This document shows positions 1 through 8,533 of a stretch of DNA of 64,000 nucleotides, one piece after another. Each line of letters begins with the position of its first letter. Position 1 is the stretch's first letter. This DNA comes from Bifidobacterium asteroides (GTDB lineage Bacteria > Actinomycetota > Actinomycetes > Actinomycetales > Bifidobacteriaceae): the NCBI RefSeq assembly GCF_009683175.1, contig NZ_WKKW01000001.1, positions 434,001 through 498,000 of the forward strand, given 5' to 3'. The notes under the pieces were generated by a model, which was given only the letters and a program-made list of their open reading frames with translations, was not told where the DNA came from and did not search any database. A program made the position numbers and the translations under genes.

Positions 1-5
1 GAACA

Positions 6-683
6 ATGCGCGTGATTTTCAACGAGGAGCTGGGGTTGGTGGCCGACGATCTCGATCGAATGGCCGCCAAGGTTCGCGATGCCATCAAAAAAGCCGGGCG
101 ATCCCTGATGAACAGCGACGTAGAGACCGCCCAGGAAGTCATCGACGGGGATGCCGATATAGACAACCTCCAGGCCAGCATCATCGACCAATGCATCAGG
201 CTCCTGGCCAAGCAGAGCCCCGTGGCCACCGATCTGCGGGTGGTGGTCTCCACGCTGAGTCTGTCAGCCACCTTCGAACGCATGGGAGACCTGGCTAGGC
301 ACATCGCCGAGACCGCAAGGCGCTCCTACCCCGAACCGACCCTACCCGACGAGGTCATCCCCCTGTTCAAACAGATGCAGGACTTTCTGGATGTCATGGC
401 CGACCGCTTGGTCGAGATGCTCTCCGACAGAGACACGACCATAGCCGAGCAGATTATCGTCAGCGATGACCAGATGGACAAGCTCCACCAGCAGACATTC
501 GGCTATGCCCTCTCAGACGACTGGAAGGGAACCAGGCAGCAGCTGATCGACCTGGTCCTGGTGGCACGTTTCATGGAGCGACTGGGAGACCATGGCGTCT
601 CGGCGGCCCGGCGCGTGGTATATATCGTCTCGGGCTTCGACCCCTCCAAGGACCCCAAGGATCTCGACCTCGATCTGGACTGA
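6..683 (+). CDS. phoU: Phosphate transport regulator PhoU
   Basis: A 225-residue all-helical protein made of two tandem PhoU three-helix repeats (about residues 10-100 and 115-210). Each repeat carries the family's acidic metal-binding pattern: the first has ERMGDLARHIAE near residue 92 and the second has ERLGDHGVSAARR near residue 192. PhoU proteins couple the PstSCAB phosphate importer to the phosphate-sensing two-component system and turn both down when phosphate is plentiful. The length is normal for the family. The ATG lies five bases from the window edge, so its ribosome binding site and upstream neighbours (pst or regulator genes would be expected) cannot be seen. A hairpin with a T tract follows the stop codon. 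Confidence 0.93.
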   Translation: MRVIFNEELGLVADDLDRMAAKVRDAIKKAGRSLMNSDVETAQEVIDGDADIDNLQASIIDQCIRLLAKQSPVATDLRVVVSTLSLSATFERMGDLARHIAETARRSYPEPTLPDEVIPLFKQMQDFLDVMADRLVEMLSDRDTTIAEQIIVSDDQMDKLHQQTFGYALSDDWKGTRQQLIDLVLVARFMERLGDHGVSAARRVVYIVSGFDPSKDPKDLDLDLD

Positions 684-699
684 ACAGACAGCAGAGGGG

Positions 700-741
700 C
701 GGCCCGTCACCTGATAGTTGGTCGGATGACGGTCCTTTTTT
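700..741 (+). terminator. Rho-independent terminator after phoU
   Basis: CCGTCA (704-709) pairs with TGACGG (727-732), and flanking GG and CC extend the stem around one mismatch. Six Ts follow at 736-741. It sits 20-60 bases after the phoU stop. Confidence 0.6.
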
Positions 742-771
742 ACTCCCCCAACCACCAAGAATAACTACGAA

Positions 772-807
772 AGGTGGTGCCTTCCACAAAGGGAGAAGAC
801 ACCACCT
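772..807. terminator. Hairpin between convergent phoU and gpmA
   Basis: AGGTGGTG (772-779) pairs with CACCACCT (800-807), and an inner CTTC/GAAG stem continues it across one mismatch. On the minus strand the stem is followed by TTTC, so it probably ends gpmA transcripts. The T tract is short. Confidence 0.5.
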
Positions 808-867
808 CAATAACTTTGGATGCTCTGTATCCAAGGTCCGATTCACATCATCAGATGGATCTGGGGC

Positions 868-1608
868 TCACTTCTGACCCTGGGCCGCCACGGCAGCAGC
901 ACCGGCTGCGGCTGCCTCCGGATCCAGGTACTCGCCGCGAGGCTTGATGGGCTTGAAGTTCTCGTCCAGCTCGTAGACCAGGGGGATGGCCGTGGGGATG
1001 TTGACCTTGGCGATCTCGTCCTCGGTCAGGTTGTCGAGCATCTTGACGATGGCCCTCAGCGAGTTGCCATGAGCGGCAATCAGGACGGTCTTGCCGGTCT
1101 TGAGCTCCGGGACAATGTCGCTCTCCCAGTAAGGGGTGACGCGCTTGACCACGTTGGCCAGTGCCTCGGCGCGGGGCACTGGGGCTCCGGCATACCGAGG
1201 ATCATGGGACTGCGAGTATTCGTCGTCAGGGTCGATCTCGGGCGGCGGGGTGGCATAGGAGCGGCGCCAGAGCATGAACTTCTCGTCGCCGTACTTCTCA
1301 CGGATCTCGGTCTTGTTCTTGCCCTGCAATGCTCCGTAATGACGCTCGTTCAGCCTCCAGTCACGCTTGACGGGGATCCAAAGACGGTCAGCCTCATCCA
1401 GAGCTATGTTGGCGGTGTTGATGGCGCGGCGCAGCAGCGAGGTGAAGACGATGTCCGGCAGAACACCCTTATCCTTGAGCAGCCTGCCGCCCTTGCGGGC
1501 CTCCTGCTCGCCCTGCTCGGTCAGCGGGACGTCCACCCAGCCGGTGAACTGATTGGTGTTGTTCCATGCGCTCTGGCCGTGCCTGAGCAATACTAGTTTG
1601 TAGGTCAT
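868..1608 (-). CDS. gpmA: 2,3-bisphosphoglycerate-dependent phosphoglycerate mutase
   Basis: A 246-residue cytosolic enzyme that interconverts 3- and 2-phosphoglycerate in lower glycolysis. The phosphohistidine motif [10 protein letters not shown] places the catalytic His at residue 10. [10 protein letters not shown] and the second-histidine block [12 protein letters not shown] are also present, all typical of the cofactor-dependent dPGM family. The ATG at 1608 is chosen because the motif must start about eight residues in; the reading frame extends 28 residues upstream without homology. The C-terminus is a short Ala/Gly-rich tail. It is convergent with phoU. Confidence 0.95.
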   Translation of the reverse strand: MTYKLVLLRHGQSAWNNTNQFTGWVDVPLTEQGEQEARKGGRLLKDKGVLPDIVFTSLLRRAINTANIALDEADRLWIPVKRDWRLNERHYGALQGKNKTEIREKYGDEKFMLWRRSYATPPPEIDPDDEYSQSHDPRYAGAPVPRAEALANVVKRVTPYWESDIVPELKTGKTVLIAAHGNSLRAIVKMLDNLTEDEIAKVNIPTAIPLVYELDENFKPIKPRGEYLDPEAAAAGAAAVAAQGQK

Positions 1609-1675
1609 AGTGAAAATTCTAAGACCTGAGAGGGACCGTTTGGCGGATCTACAGCTCCCCCTATAGAACAGTCTC

Positions 1676-2623
1676 TTAAAGCAGACAGACACCCAGCCAG
1701 CAGAACCCTGTCAGCAGATCCGTATAGCCCGACAGCGCGAATGCCCTACTGAAGCGATTCCGACAGCTGGCCACTGTGGTGGCAATGGCCAGCACCACGA
1801 CAGGCAACAGGCAGAGCAGGCGCGGCCAGACGTTCGCAAAGGAGCCGCCGGACAGGGACCATGACTCGACCACACCCAGGATCACAGCCAGTACATAGCA
1901 GGACCCCATCAGAATCAGCGTGCCTTTGGCTCCGATGAATGAAGACAGCGTGTACTTGCCGGCCAAGGGGTCCGCATCAATGTCCCGATAGTTGTTGATC
2001 TCCAGAACGGGAATGCAGATAAGACCTCCGACCAAGGCACCGATGAACCCGTGACGGTCGATGCCGCCGGTCTCCAGGTACTGGGTGGCCAGCACGCCCA
2101 CCAGGCCGAAGAAGATCATGATGCTCAGCTCGCCCATGGCCCTATAGCCGTAAGGGTGTTTGCCTCCCGTGTAAAACCAGGCTCCTAGCAGGCAGAAGAT
2201 GCCTACCAGGATCATCCACCAGTGGCCTGTCACCCAGCAGAGAATCAGGCCGGACAGGCAGGCCATAAGGATGTTGAGGTAGGCGGCCAGCAGGACCTTG
2301 CGGGGTTCCACACCACCGGCCACCCCTCTTCTGGGCAAATCAGGCACCGAACCGTCGGCCCCCGCGCCCGAAAGGCTACTCCGGCCTTCGTCAGTACCCC
2401 TGATGCCGTCAAAGTAATCATTGGCCAGATTGCAGGTACTGTGGATGAATACAGCCGTCAGACAGCATAAGAGAGCAATCAGCCAGAAGCGCGCATCCGG
2501 CCCCGACCCTTGGTCGAACAGCTGTCGGAGGGCCACCGCCGTGCCGATCAGAACCGGCGTGGGCGAGCAGAGCAAGGCCGATGGTCGCAGTGCGTCCTTG
2601 TATTCCTGAAGTGTGATGAACAT
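1676..2623 (-). CDS. UbiA/MenA-family prenyltransferase, first of a tandem pair
   Basis: A 315-residue polytopic membrane protein of the UbiA superfamily, which joins a polyprenyl chain to an aromatic or similar acceptor. Both aspartate-rich motifs are present: [12 protein letters not shown] in the first cytoplasmic loop and [14 protein letters not shown] in the second. The stretches [10 protein letters not shown] and [12 protein letters not shown] resemble MenA, the 1,4-dihydroxy-2-naphthoate polyprenyltransferase. It is a clear paralogue of the next gene upstream (2690-3670), same strand, 66 bases apart. The ATG at 2623 is chosen because it aligns with the start of that paralogue; a TTG at 2644 is the alternative. 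It has an extra loop after the first motif that the paralogue lacks. The substrate is unknown. Confidence 0.85.
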   Translation of the reverse strand: MFITLQEYKDALRPSALLCSPTPVLIGTAVALRQLFDQGSGPDARFWLIALLCCLTAVFIHSTCNLANDYFDGIRGTDEGRSSLSGAGADGSVPDLPRRGVAGGVEPRKVLLAAYLNILMACLSGLILCWVTGHWWMILVGIFCLLGAWFYTGGKHPYGYRAMGELSIMIFFGLVGVLATQYLETGGIDRHGFIGALVGGLICIPVLEINNYRDIDADPLAGKYTLSSFIGAKGTLILMGSCYVLAVILGVVESWSLSGGSFANVWPRLLCLLPVVVLAIATTVASCRNRFSRAFALSGYTDLLTGFCWLGVCLL

Positions 2624-2689
2624 GATTGCCTGATTATCCACCAAATCGCTTGAAAGTCTATCTGCTCTCTTATGAGAGTACCAAGATTT

Positions 2690-3670
2690 TCACAGCTGCA
2701 GGAGCAGGCCAGCCGACCAACATATGGCGGAGACCAGGGTGCCCTTGCCTGCCATACCGAAAGCCTTGGGCACCTGCCCACGGGCAAAGGCTCGACAGAT
2801 CAGCAGGAAAACAGCGGCTACTGGCAGCAGAACCAGCACAAGAGGGAAGCCCGGCAGGCCATGTCGCATGACAGCCGGAACGAACTGGATCAGGCCCAGA
2901 ACCAGACTCAGGATGTAGACCAGGTAAATGGAGATAGCCGCTGCACGCGCCCCCACCAGAACCGCATATGTGTGCTTGCCGGCAAGGCGGTCGTCGTCCA
3001 GATCCCTGTAATTGTTGAGCATGAGCAGGCCCACGGCGTTGAGCCCGCAGACGCAGGCACCCAGGATGCCGGCGGCATCGACCCGATTAATGAGAAAGTA
3101 CTCAGTGCCCAGGGTGGCCACCAGACCGAAGAAGATGAAGACGCTGACCTCACCCAGTCCGTGGTAGCCGTATGGATGCGGGCCGCCCACGTAACACCAG
3201 CCGGCGATCAGACAGCAGACCCCGACCAGAATCATCCACCAGTGGCCGGTCAGTGCCATGACTGCCAGACCCATCAGGCAGGTGAAGGCCGCCGAAATCA
3301 TGGTGGCGTACAGCACCTTCCTGGGCGGCACGCCGGCGGCGACCAGACGTCTGGGCCTGCCGGAGGTGGCTTCCTCGCCTCCACGGCCTGAGTCGGTGCC
3401 GCGAACGCCATCGGCATAATCATTGGCGAAGTTGGCTGCAATCTGCATAGACAGGGCGAGCAGGACCAGCAAGACCACGATCAGGGCCAGCCGTCCCGGC
3501 GTGATCGCCTTCAGGGCAGGGTCGACAGGCGTGGGCGAGCAGGAGCTGGTGCACTGTTCCAGCAGCCGTGACCGCTCCAAGAGTGCAGCCGAAGCGCCCA
3601 CACAGACAGGCGCCACCGATGCAGGCAGCGTCCTGGGACGCATACCATCCATCCAAAGCCTGATATTCAT
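2690..3670 (-). CDS. menA: MenA-like prenyltransferase, second of a tandem pair
   Basis: A 326-residue integral membrane protein with about eight predicted membrane segments. The first motif is NDYADGVRGTDSGR and the second is NNYRDLDDDRLAGKHT. HPYGYHGLGEVSVFIFFG between them is the classic MenA signature, so this copy is closer to canonical MenA than its neighbour. MenA prenylates 1,4-dihydroxy-2-naphthoate to demethylmenaquinone at the membrane. No other men gene is in the window, so either the pathway lies elsewhere or these enzymes use another acceptor. It lies 21 bases downstream of lysS on the same strand and may share its transcript. Confidence 0.8.
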   Translation of the reverse strand: MNIRLWMDGMRPRTLPASVAPVCVGASAALLERSRLLEQCTSSCSPTPVDPALKAITPGRLALIVVLLVLLALSMQIAANFANDYADGVRGTDSGRGGEEATSGRPRRLVAAGVPPRKVLYATMISAAFTCLMGLAVMALTGHWWMILVGVCCLIAGWCYVGGPHPYGYHGLGEVSVFIFFGLVATLGTEYFLINRVDAAGILGACVCGLNAVGLLMLNNYRDLDDDRLAGKHTYAVLVGARAAAISIYLVYILSLVLGLIQFVPAVMRHGLPGFPLVLVLLPVAAVFLLICRAFARGQVPKAFGMAGKGTLVSAICWSAGLLLQL

Positions 3671-3691
3671 GACCGTCCCTCCCCTGTTATC

Positions 3692-5320
3692 TCAGACCAG
3701 CGGCTTGACCAGGGGGAAGGTGATGGTCTCGCGAATGGATGCACCGGTAAGGGCGATCAACAGACGATCGATGCCCATGCCCATGCCGCCTGCGGGAGGC
3801 ATGCCCACGCCCAGGGCCTCAAGGAAGTCCTCGTCAATGTCCATGGCCTCGACATCGCCGCGGCTGGCCATCTTGGCCTGCTCGACGAACCGCTGCCGCT
3901 GGACCACCGGATCGTTGAGCTCCGAATAGCCCGTGGCCAGTTCGAACCCGCGCACGTAAAGGTCCCACTTCTCGACCACGCCCGGCTTGGTGCGGTGGGC
4001 CTTGACCAGGGGCGAGGTCTCGACCGGGAAATCACGCACGAAGGTCGGCTCGTACAGCTTGTCCTGCCAGAAGTGCTCCCAGAGGTGCTCGACCAGCTTG
4101 CCGTGGTTCTCGGCCGGCTCCTCCTCCAGGCCCAGTTTGTCAGCAATGGTCCGAAGATGGTCCACGCCGGTCTGCGGGGTGATCTCCTCGCCCAGGGATT
4201 CGGAAAGGGACTCATACATGCTGATCTGACGCCAATCGCCGCCGAAGTCGTATTGGCTGCCATCCTTCAGGGTCACCGTCAGCGAACCTGCCGTGGCCAT
4301 GGCCGCCTTCTGGATCAGCTCCTTGGTCAGCTCTCCGATGGTGTCATAGGTGCCGTAGGCCTGATAGGCCTCCAGCATGGTGAACTCCGGGGCATGGGTG
4401 GCATCCACGCCCTCATTGCGGAAGTCGCGGTTGATCTCGAAGACCCGCTCAATGCCACCGACCAGGCAGCGCTTGAGGAAGAGCTCAGGGGCGATGCGCA
4501 GGTAGAGGTCGATGTCGAAGGCGTTCATATGCGTGGTGAATGGCCGGGCCGCGGCGCCGCCATGCACGGTCTGAAGCATGGGGGTCTCGACCTCCATGAA
4601 GTCGTGGTCCTCGAAGGTACGCCTCAGGGAGGAGACGGCCTTGGAACGGCGGCGGACCATGGCCCGCACATCCTCATCGGCGATCATGGCCAGGTAGGGC
4701 TTGCGGGTGCGCTGTTCCTCGGTCAGTTCCTTGTGAAGGGCGGGCAGGGGCTGCAGGGCCTTGGCCGCGATGTTCCACTCAGTGGCGAAGACGGAGAGTT
4801 CGCCGGTCTTGGAGGCGACCACACGGCCACGCAGGTAGAGGTGGTCGCCCAAGTCGACCAGCTGCTTGAAGCGCTTGAGAGAATCAGCGCCGATCTCACG
4901 CTTGGAAACCATGCCCTGGATGCGCGTGCCGTCGCCTGCCGCCAGCTGGACGAAGCAGAGGCCGCCGCCGTTGCGCAGGAAGAGGACCCTGCCGGCGATA
5001 CCAACCACATCCTCGGTCTCCTGGCCAGGCTCAAGGCGGTCCTGATACTTACGGCGCACATCCTCAATGCGATCGGTCACATCCAGATGGACCGGGTAGG
5101 GCTCAATGCCCTCCTTGAGCATGAGAGCCCTCTTGGCCACACGCATGCGCACCTGTTCGGGATGGCCTTCAGCGCTGTCCGTCAGGTTGCCGGGATCAAT
5201 GGCGTCATCCAACTGGGCGCCCTGATCGATCTTCTCCGTGATGGCCATATCCTGGTCCAGCAGCGCCTGAGCACGCTCGACCGTAGTCAGACGAGGGGTT
5301 TCTTCCGATGAGTCATTCAT
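3692..5320 (-). CDS. lysS: Lysyl-tRNA synthetase (class II)
   Basis: A 542-residue class II synthetase that charges tRNA-Lys in the cytosol. After an N-terminal extension of about 60 residues comes the OB-fold anticodon-binding domain (about 85-190), with VVGIAGRVLFLRNGGG. The catalytic core follows, with motif 1 near HDFMEVETPMLQ, motif 2 as IERVFEINRDFRNEG and motif 3 as GMGMGIDRLLIALTG. The length suits an actinobacterial LysS. The ATG at 5320 gives the full N-terminus. It is divergent from tRNA-Pro and lies upstream of the prenyltransferase pair. Confidence 0.96.
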   Translation of the reverse strand: MNDSSEETPRLTTVERAQALLDQDMAITEKIDQGAQLDDAIDPGNLTDSAEGHPEQVRMRVAKRALMLKEGIEPYPVHLDVTDRIEDVRRKYQDRLEPGQETEDVVGIAGRVLFLRNGGGLCFVQLAAGDGTRIQGMVSKREIGADSLKRFKQLVDLGDHLYLRGRVVASKTGELSVFATEWNIAAKALQPLPALHKELTEEQRTRKPYLAMIADEDVRAMVRRRSKAVSSLRRTFEDHDFMEVETPMLQTVHGGAAARPFTTHMNAFDIDLYLRIAPELFLKRCLVGGIERVFEINRDFRNEGVDATHAPEFTMLEAYQAYGTYDTIGELTKELIQKAAMATAGSLTVTLKDGSQYDFGGDWRQISMYESLSESLGEEITPQTGVDHLRTIADKLGLEEEPAENHGKLVEHLWEHFWQDKLYEPTFVRDFPVETSPLVKAHRTKPGVVEKWDLYVRGFELATGYSELNDPVVQRQRFVEQAKMASRGDVEAMDIDEDFLEALGVGMPPAGGMGMGIDRLLIALTGASIRETITFPLVKPLV

Positions 5321-5448
5321 AAACTGCTATTTTACGCATGAGCCGGTACTTGGCCCCGGGTACCGCCGACCGGCAAGCGGTTGAACGGTCGCGCCGCGCA
5401 GACGATGGCGTTTGGCCGACGGTACGTGTACTATATAGAACGTTGTCA

Positions 5449-5522
<74 letters not shown>

Positions 5523-5534
5523 CAAAAGCGATAA

Positions 5535-5565
5535 GAGGCCGGCAGATAATGCCGGCCTCTTCCTC
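5535..5565 (+). terminator. Terminator hairpin after tRNA-Pro
   Basis: GAGGCCGGCA (5535-5544) pairs perfectly with TGCCGGCCTC (5550-5559) around a five-base loop. A pyrimidine-rich tail follows rather than a clean T run. Confidence 0.65.
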
Positions 5566-5644
5566 ATCCCTCTTAATTGTCTTACCGCATTTTTCACTGC
5601 GCGTGATTACTCGTCAAACTGCATGCAGCTGTGCTTGACTTCGG

Positions 5645-6544
5645 TCAGCGCATATCGGCCAAGGTGGGGAAGACCTGATGGTTGCCCACACGACTGACCT
5701 TGATGGCGGCCGCCTTGTTGGCAAAATTCACCGCCTTCAGAAAATCCCCATGCTGGGCATAGTTGACCGCAAGGGCGCCGGCAAACACATCACCGGCACA
5801 GACGGAGTCCAGTGCGTGGACCTTGACTGAGTCGATTTCGTAGATCTCCCCCTCGTGCAAAACCACACTGCCATCTGCACCCAGTTTGACGATGACGGTC
5901 TTCGGCCCCATGCCGGCTATGGCTTTGGCAGCCTTGACCGCCTCCACCTTGTCGGTCACATGAATACCGGTGATCCGCTCGGTTTCCTGCTGGTTGGGCG
6001 TGACACAATCGGCATAGGCGAGCGCCTCGGGGAAGAAACCGTCAGCCGGAGCGGGATCAAGGATGATGTACATGCCCTTGCGTCTGCCGGCCTTCAAAGC
6101 AGCCAGAACGGACTCGCGACTGGTCTCCAGCTGCATAAGCAGAACCGGAGCCTCCATCTGATCCAAGGCTGTATCCACTTCTGCGGCCGTGATGGTGTCA
6201 TTGGCGCCAAGCGTTCCCACCATGGTGTTCTCGGAGGTCTGATCCACCTGGACGATGAATGTTCCGGTCCCCTCATTGCCATTGCGCATGACGAACCGGG
6301 TATCGACACCCCAATCGCTTAAATTGTCAAGCATCTGCTTGCCTGCGCCGTCCTCACCGACCGCGCCCAGCATGGCCACCTTGCCTCCCAACTTGGCTGC
6401 AGCCACGGCCTGATTCGAACCCTTCCCGCCCGGCAGCATGGTGATGCTCTTTGCTGTGGCCGTATCCCCATGTCTGGGATAGCTGGTCACCAAGGCCTTG
6501 ACATCCAGATTGATGCTACCCAGTACTATGACGTCATAATGCAT
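5645..6544 (-). CDS. rbsK: Ribokinase-family (PfkB) sugar kinase
   Basis: A 299-residue PfkB-fold kinase, most like ribokinase, which makes ribose 5-phosphate from ribose and ATP. The N-terminal pattern GSINLDVK and the ribokinase signature LPGGKGSNQAVAAAKLGG are present. The C-terminal signature reads ALDSVCAGDVFAGALAV, with the AGD catalytic aspartate kept; the residue before it is Cys where Gly is usual. A GAGGAG ribosome binding site precedes the ATG. It is the last gene of a minus-strand sugar locus with an epimerase, a LacI regulator and a PTS EIIC. The true sugar may not be ribose, because the locus lacks RbsABC or RbsD. Confidence 0.85.
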   Translation of the reverse strand: MHYDVIVLGSINLDVKALVTSYPRHGDTATAKSITMLPGGKGSNQAVAAAKLGGKVAMLGAVGEDGAGKQMLDNLSDWGVDTRFVMRNGNEGTGTFIVQVDQTSENTMVGTLGANDTITAAEVDTALDQMEAPVLLMQLETSRESVLAALKAGRRKGMYIILDPAPADGFFPEALAYADCVTPNQQETERITGIHVTDKVEAVKAAKAIAGMGPKTVIVKLGADGSVVLHEGEIYEIDSVKVHALDSVCAGDVFAGALAVNYAQHGDFLKAVNFANKAAAIKVSRVGNHQVFPTLADMR

Positions 6545-6573
6545 GATAATCTCCTCAAAATTGGTATGAATTT

Positions 6574-6609
6574 GCCGCTATCAGGCAAGGCTTCGCCTCA
6601 CGCAGCGGC
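6574..6609 (-). other. Hairpin in the leader of the ribokinase gene
   Basis: GCCGCT (6574-6579) pairs with AGCGGC (6604-6609), with an inner AGGC/GCCT pairing. It lies about 30 bases upstream of the kinase start in a 176-base gap. It could be a processing or attenuation structure; no T tract is present. Confidence 0.3.
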
Positions 6610-6720
6610 TCTCGGCTTTAGCGTGTGATGTGTTTTACAACTGGTTTGGACTCAGTCGGCAAGCATGCTGATGCGCAATAATCGGCTCATCAGTAACCGA
6701 TCGAGAACAAGAAACGGATG

Positions 6721-7404
6721 TCAGACCTCTTGCGGGCCCACCGCCTCCTTGAAGAGTTCACGCGTGGCACGAACATTTTCGGCAAGGCTGTGACCTTCGC
6801 GGAATATGGCGCTGGTGCCTCCGATGAATCTGGTAGCTCCTCTGCGTACACATTCAGGAATGGTTTGGCGGCCGATGTTCCCATCCACCTCAATGGGGAT
6901 ATTCATGCCTCGTCTGCGGATTCGATCGGCCAAATCACTGATTTTGCCGTACATGGGTTCGATGAATCGCTGCCCTGCGAAGCCGGGATTGACCGTCATC
7001 AGAATCACATAATCCGTGACGTCGTATATGTAGTCCAACACGTCCAGCGGCGTAGCCGGGCTGATGGCTACTCCCGCCTTGAGGCCTGCCTTATGGATTG
7101 CCGTCAGAGTCCCCTGCAGGTTTCTGGTGGACTCTGCATGAATGGCGATTCCGGAAGCCCCGGCCAGAGCGAACATGTCAATATAGCGTTCGGGCCGCTC
7201 CACCATCATGTGCAGGTCCAACGGCTTGTCGGTAATGGCCCGCACCCTGTGTACGAAGTCGGGACCAAGGGTGAAATTCGGAACGAACGATCCGTCCATC
7301 ACATCGATATGGTAGAAATCAACGCCCGCCGCATCAAGCTCCCTGACATCACGTTCCAGGTTGCCCAGATCGGCGCACATGAGCGATGGCCCTATTTCCA
7401 GCAT
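6721..7404 (-). CDS. rpe: Ribulose-phosphate 3-epimerase family protein (AlsE-like variant)
   Basis: A 227-residue TIM-barrel epimerase that would interconvert ketopentose or ketohexose phosphates at C3. The family motifs are HIDVMDGSFVPN (metal His and catalytic Asp), PLDLHMMVERP, MTVNPGFAGQRFI and IEVDGNI with a phosphate-binding FIGGTSAIF. The variants PSLMCADL, MTVNPGFAGQ and GGTSAIF recall allulose-6-phosphate epimerase AlsE more than housekeeping Rpe, and the genomic setting is catabolic. It lies 12 bases downstream of the LacI gene, so the two are surely cotranscribed. The exact substrate cannot be fixed from the sequence. Confidence 0.85.
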   Translation of the reverse strand: MLEIGPSLMCADLGNLERDVRELDAAGVDFYHIDVMDGSFVPNFTLGPDFVHRVRAITDKPLDLHMMVERPERYIDMFALAGASGIAIHAESTRNLQGTLTAIHKAGLKAGVAISPATPLDVLDYIYDVTDYVILMTVNPGFAGQRFIEPMYGKISDLADRIRRRGMNIPIEVDGNIGRQTIPECVRRGATRFIGGTSAIFREGHSLAENVRATRELFKEAVGPQEV

Positions 7405-7416
7405 TACATCTCCTAT

Positions 7417-8418
7417 TTACACGCCCCTTGTCTGTGAGCTGTCACGAATGACAAGGTGCGGTTCGATTGAACGTTTCTGCGGCTTCCCCTTGGTGGACAC
7501 GGTGCTTTCAAACAGATCCATGATCTGCTCGCCTATATCCTCGGGAAGCTGATTGACCGTGCTTAGACGTGGCACGGAATATTCAGCCAGTTCGATGTCG
7601 TCATAGCCAAAGACCCGCATGTCCTCAGGTATCCGGATTCCCAGGTCGGCACAGGCCCTCATGGCTCCGATGGCCATAATGTCATCAGAGCAGAAGATGC
7701 CATCCACGGACCCTGGGTGATCCTCAAGGAAACCCTTTGCCGCCTGGTATCCTCCGGCCAGGGAGAAGGAAGTCGTCAGTTTGACAACCGGCTTCACCCC
7801 TGCCTCGGTGATCGCCTTCAGGTACCCGGCATACCGATCCTCAGAACTTTTCTCCTGCTCAGGTCCTGATATGAACATGAGATGACTGCAGGAACCCTGT
7901 TGGATCAGATACCTGGTGGCCTTGTACCCTCCCGCTCGGTGATCCACATATAAGGCCGAATACGGATGGGAGAAGCATGCCCGATCCATCGTGAGCGTGT
8001 AGATACCCTGGTTATTGAGCTTGGTCAGGTCTTCTTCATTAACGAACAAGGAGCTGATGATGGCCCCGCGGACTCGGATGCCCTCCATAAACCGCAGATA
8101 ATAATCGACCTTATCGCGTTCATCCTTGCTGTTGCATAGATATATATGGAGTCCTCGCCGGTCTGCGGCCTGTTCTATCCTCCCTGATAAATCAGCAAAG
8201 TAGGGATTGCCCAGGTCGGGAACCAAGAGAGCGACCAAATCCGATGACTGCTCGGACAGGGTCCTTGCCACGAAGTTCGGCTGATATCCAAGCTTTTTGA
8301 CTATGGCGTTGACCTTGCTTACCGTCGCATCGCTGGCCCCTCCTTTCTTGTTGAGAATGCGCGACACGGTTGCTGTGGAAACACCGCTCAGCTCCGCAAT
8401 ATCCCTAATCGTCACCAT
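7417..8418 (-). CDS. LacI-family transcriptional repressor of the sugar locus
   Basis: A 333-residue regulator. The N-terminal helix-turn-helix and hinge are canonical: TIRDIAELSGVSTATVSRIL, then NFVARTLS. A periplasmic-binding-protein-like sensor domain follows, with VALLVPDLGNPYFADL, DGIFCSDDIMAIGAMRA and VFGYDDIELAEY. The ATG at 8418 is chosen because the HTH begins right after it and AAGGA sits seven bases upstream; the frame runs 13 residues further without support. It is flanked by the EIIC gene upstream and the epimerase downstream. A palindrome that it probably binds lies 59 bases upstream of its own start. Confidence 0.93.
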   Translation of the reverse strand: MVTIRDIAELSGVSTATVSRILNKKGGASDATVSKVNAIVKKLGYQPNFVARTLSEQSSDLVALLVPDLGNPYFADLSGRIEQAADRRGLHIYLCNSKDERDKVDYYLRFMEGIRVRGAIISSLFVNEEDLTKLNNQGIYTLTMDRACFSHPYSALYVDHRAGGYKATRYLIQQGSCSHLMFISGPEQEKSSEDRYAGYLKAITEAGVKPVVKLTTSFSLAGGYQAAKGFLEDHPGSVDGIFCSDDIMAIGAMRACADLGIRIPEDMRVFGYDDIELAEYSVPRLSTVNQLPEDIGEQIMDLFESTVSTKGKPQKRSIEPHLVIRDSSQTRGV

Positions 8419-8474
8419 CAGTCGATCCTTATATCTTTGCGATGGAGGGCCCTGCATGGGATGGATTCCCTGGG

Positions 8475-8490
8475 CCTAACCGGTTACTTC
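8475..8490. promoter_or_regulatory. LacI-type operator in front of the repressor gene
   Basis: TAACCGGTTA (8477-8486) is a perfect palindrome matching the site in front of the EIIC gene. A related half-site, GGTTAAACC, lies at 8492-8500. This suggests autoregulation of the repressor-epimerase-kinase segment. Confidence 0.65.
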
Positions 8491-8533
8491 AGGTTAAACC
8501 GGAGACGTGATTTCAGCGAGGTTTCCAGGACTT

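Noticed and set aside
3995-5311. A 438-codon open frame on the plus strand
   Set aside because: It is antisense to lysS, without a recognisable domain.
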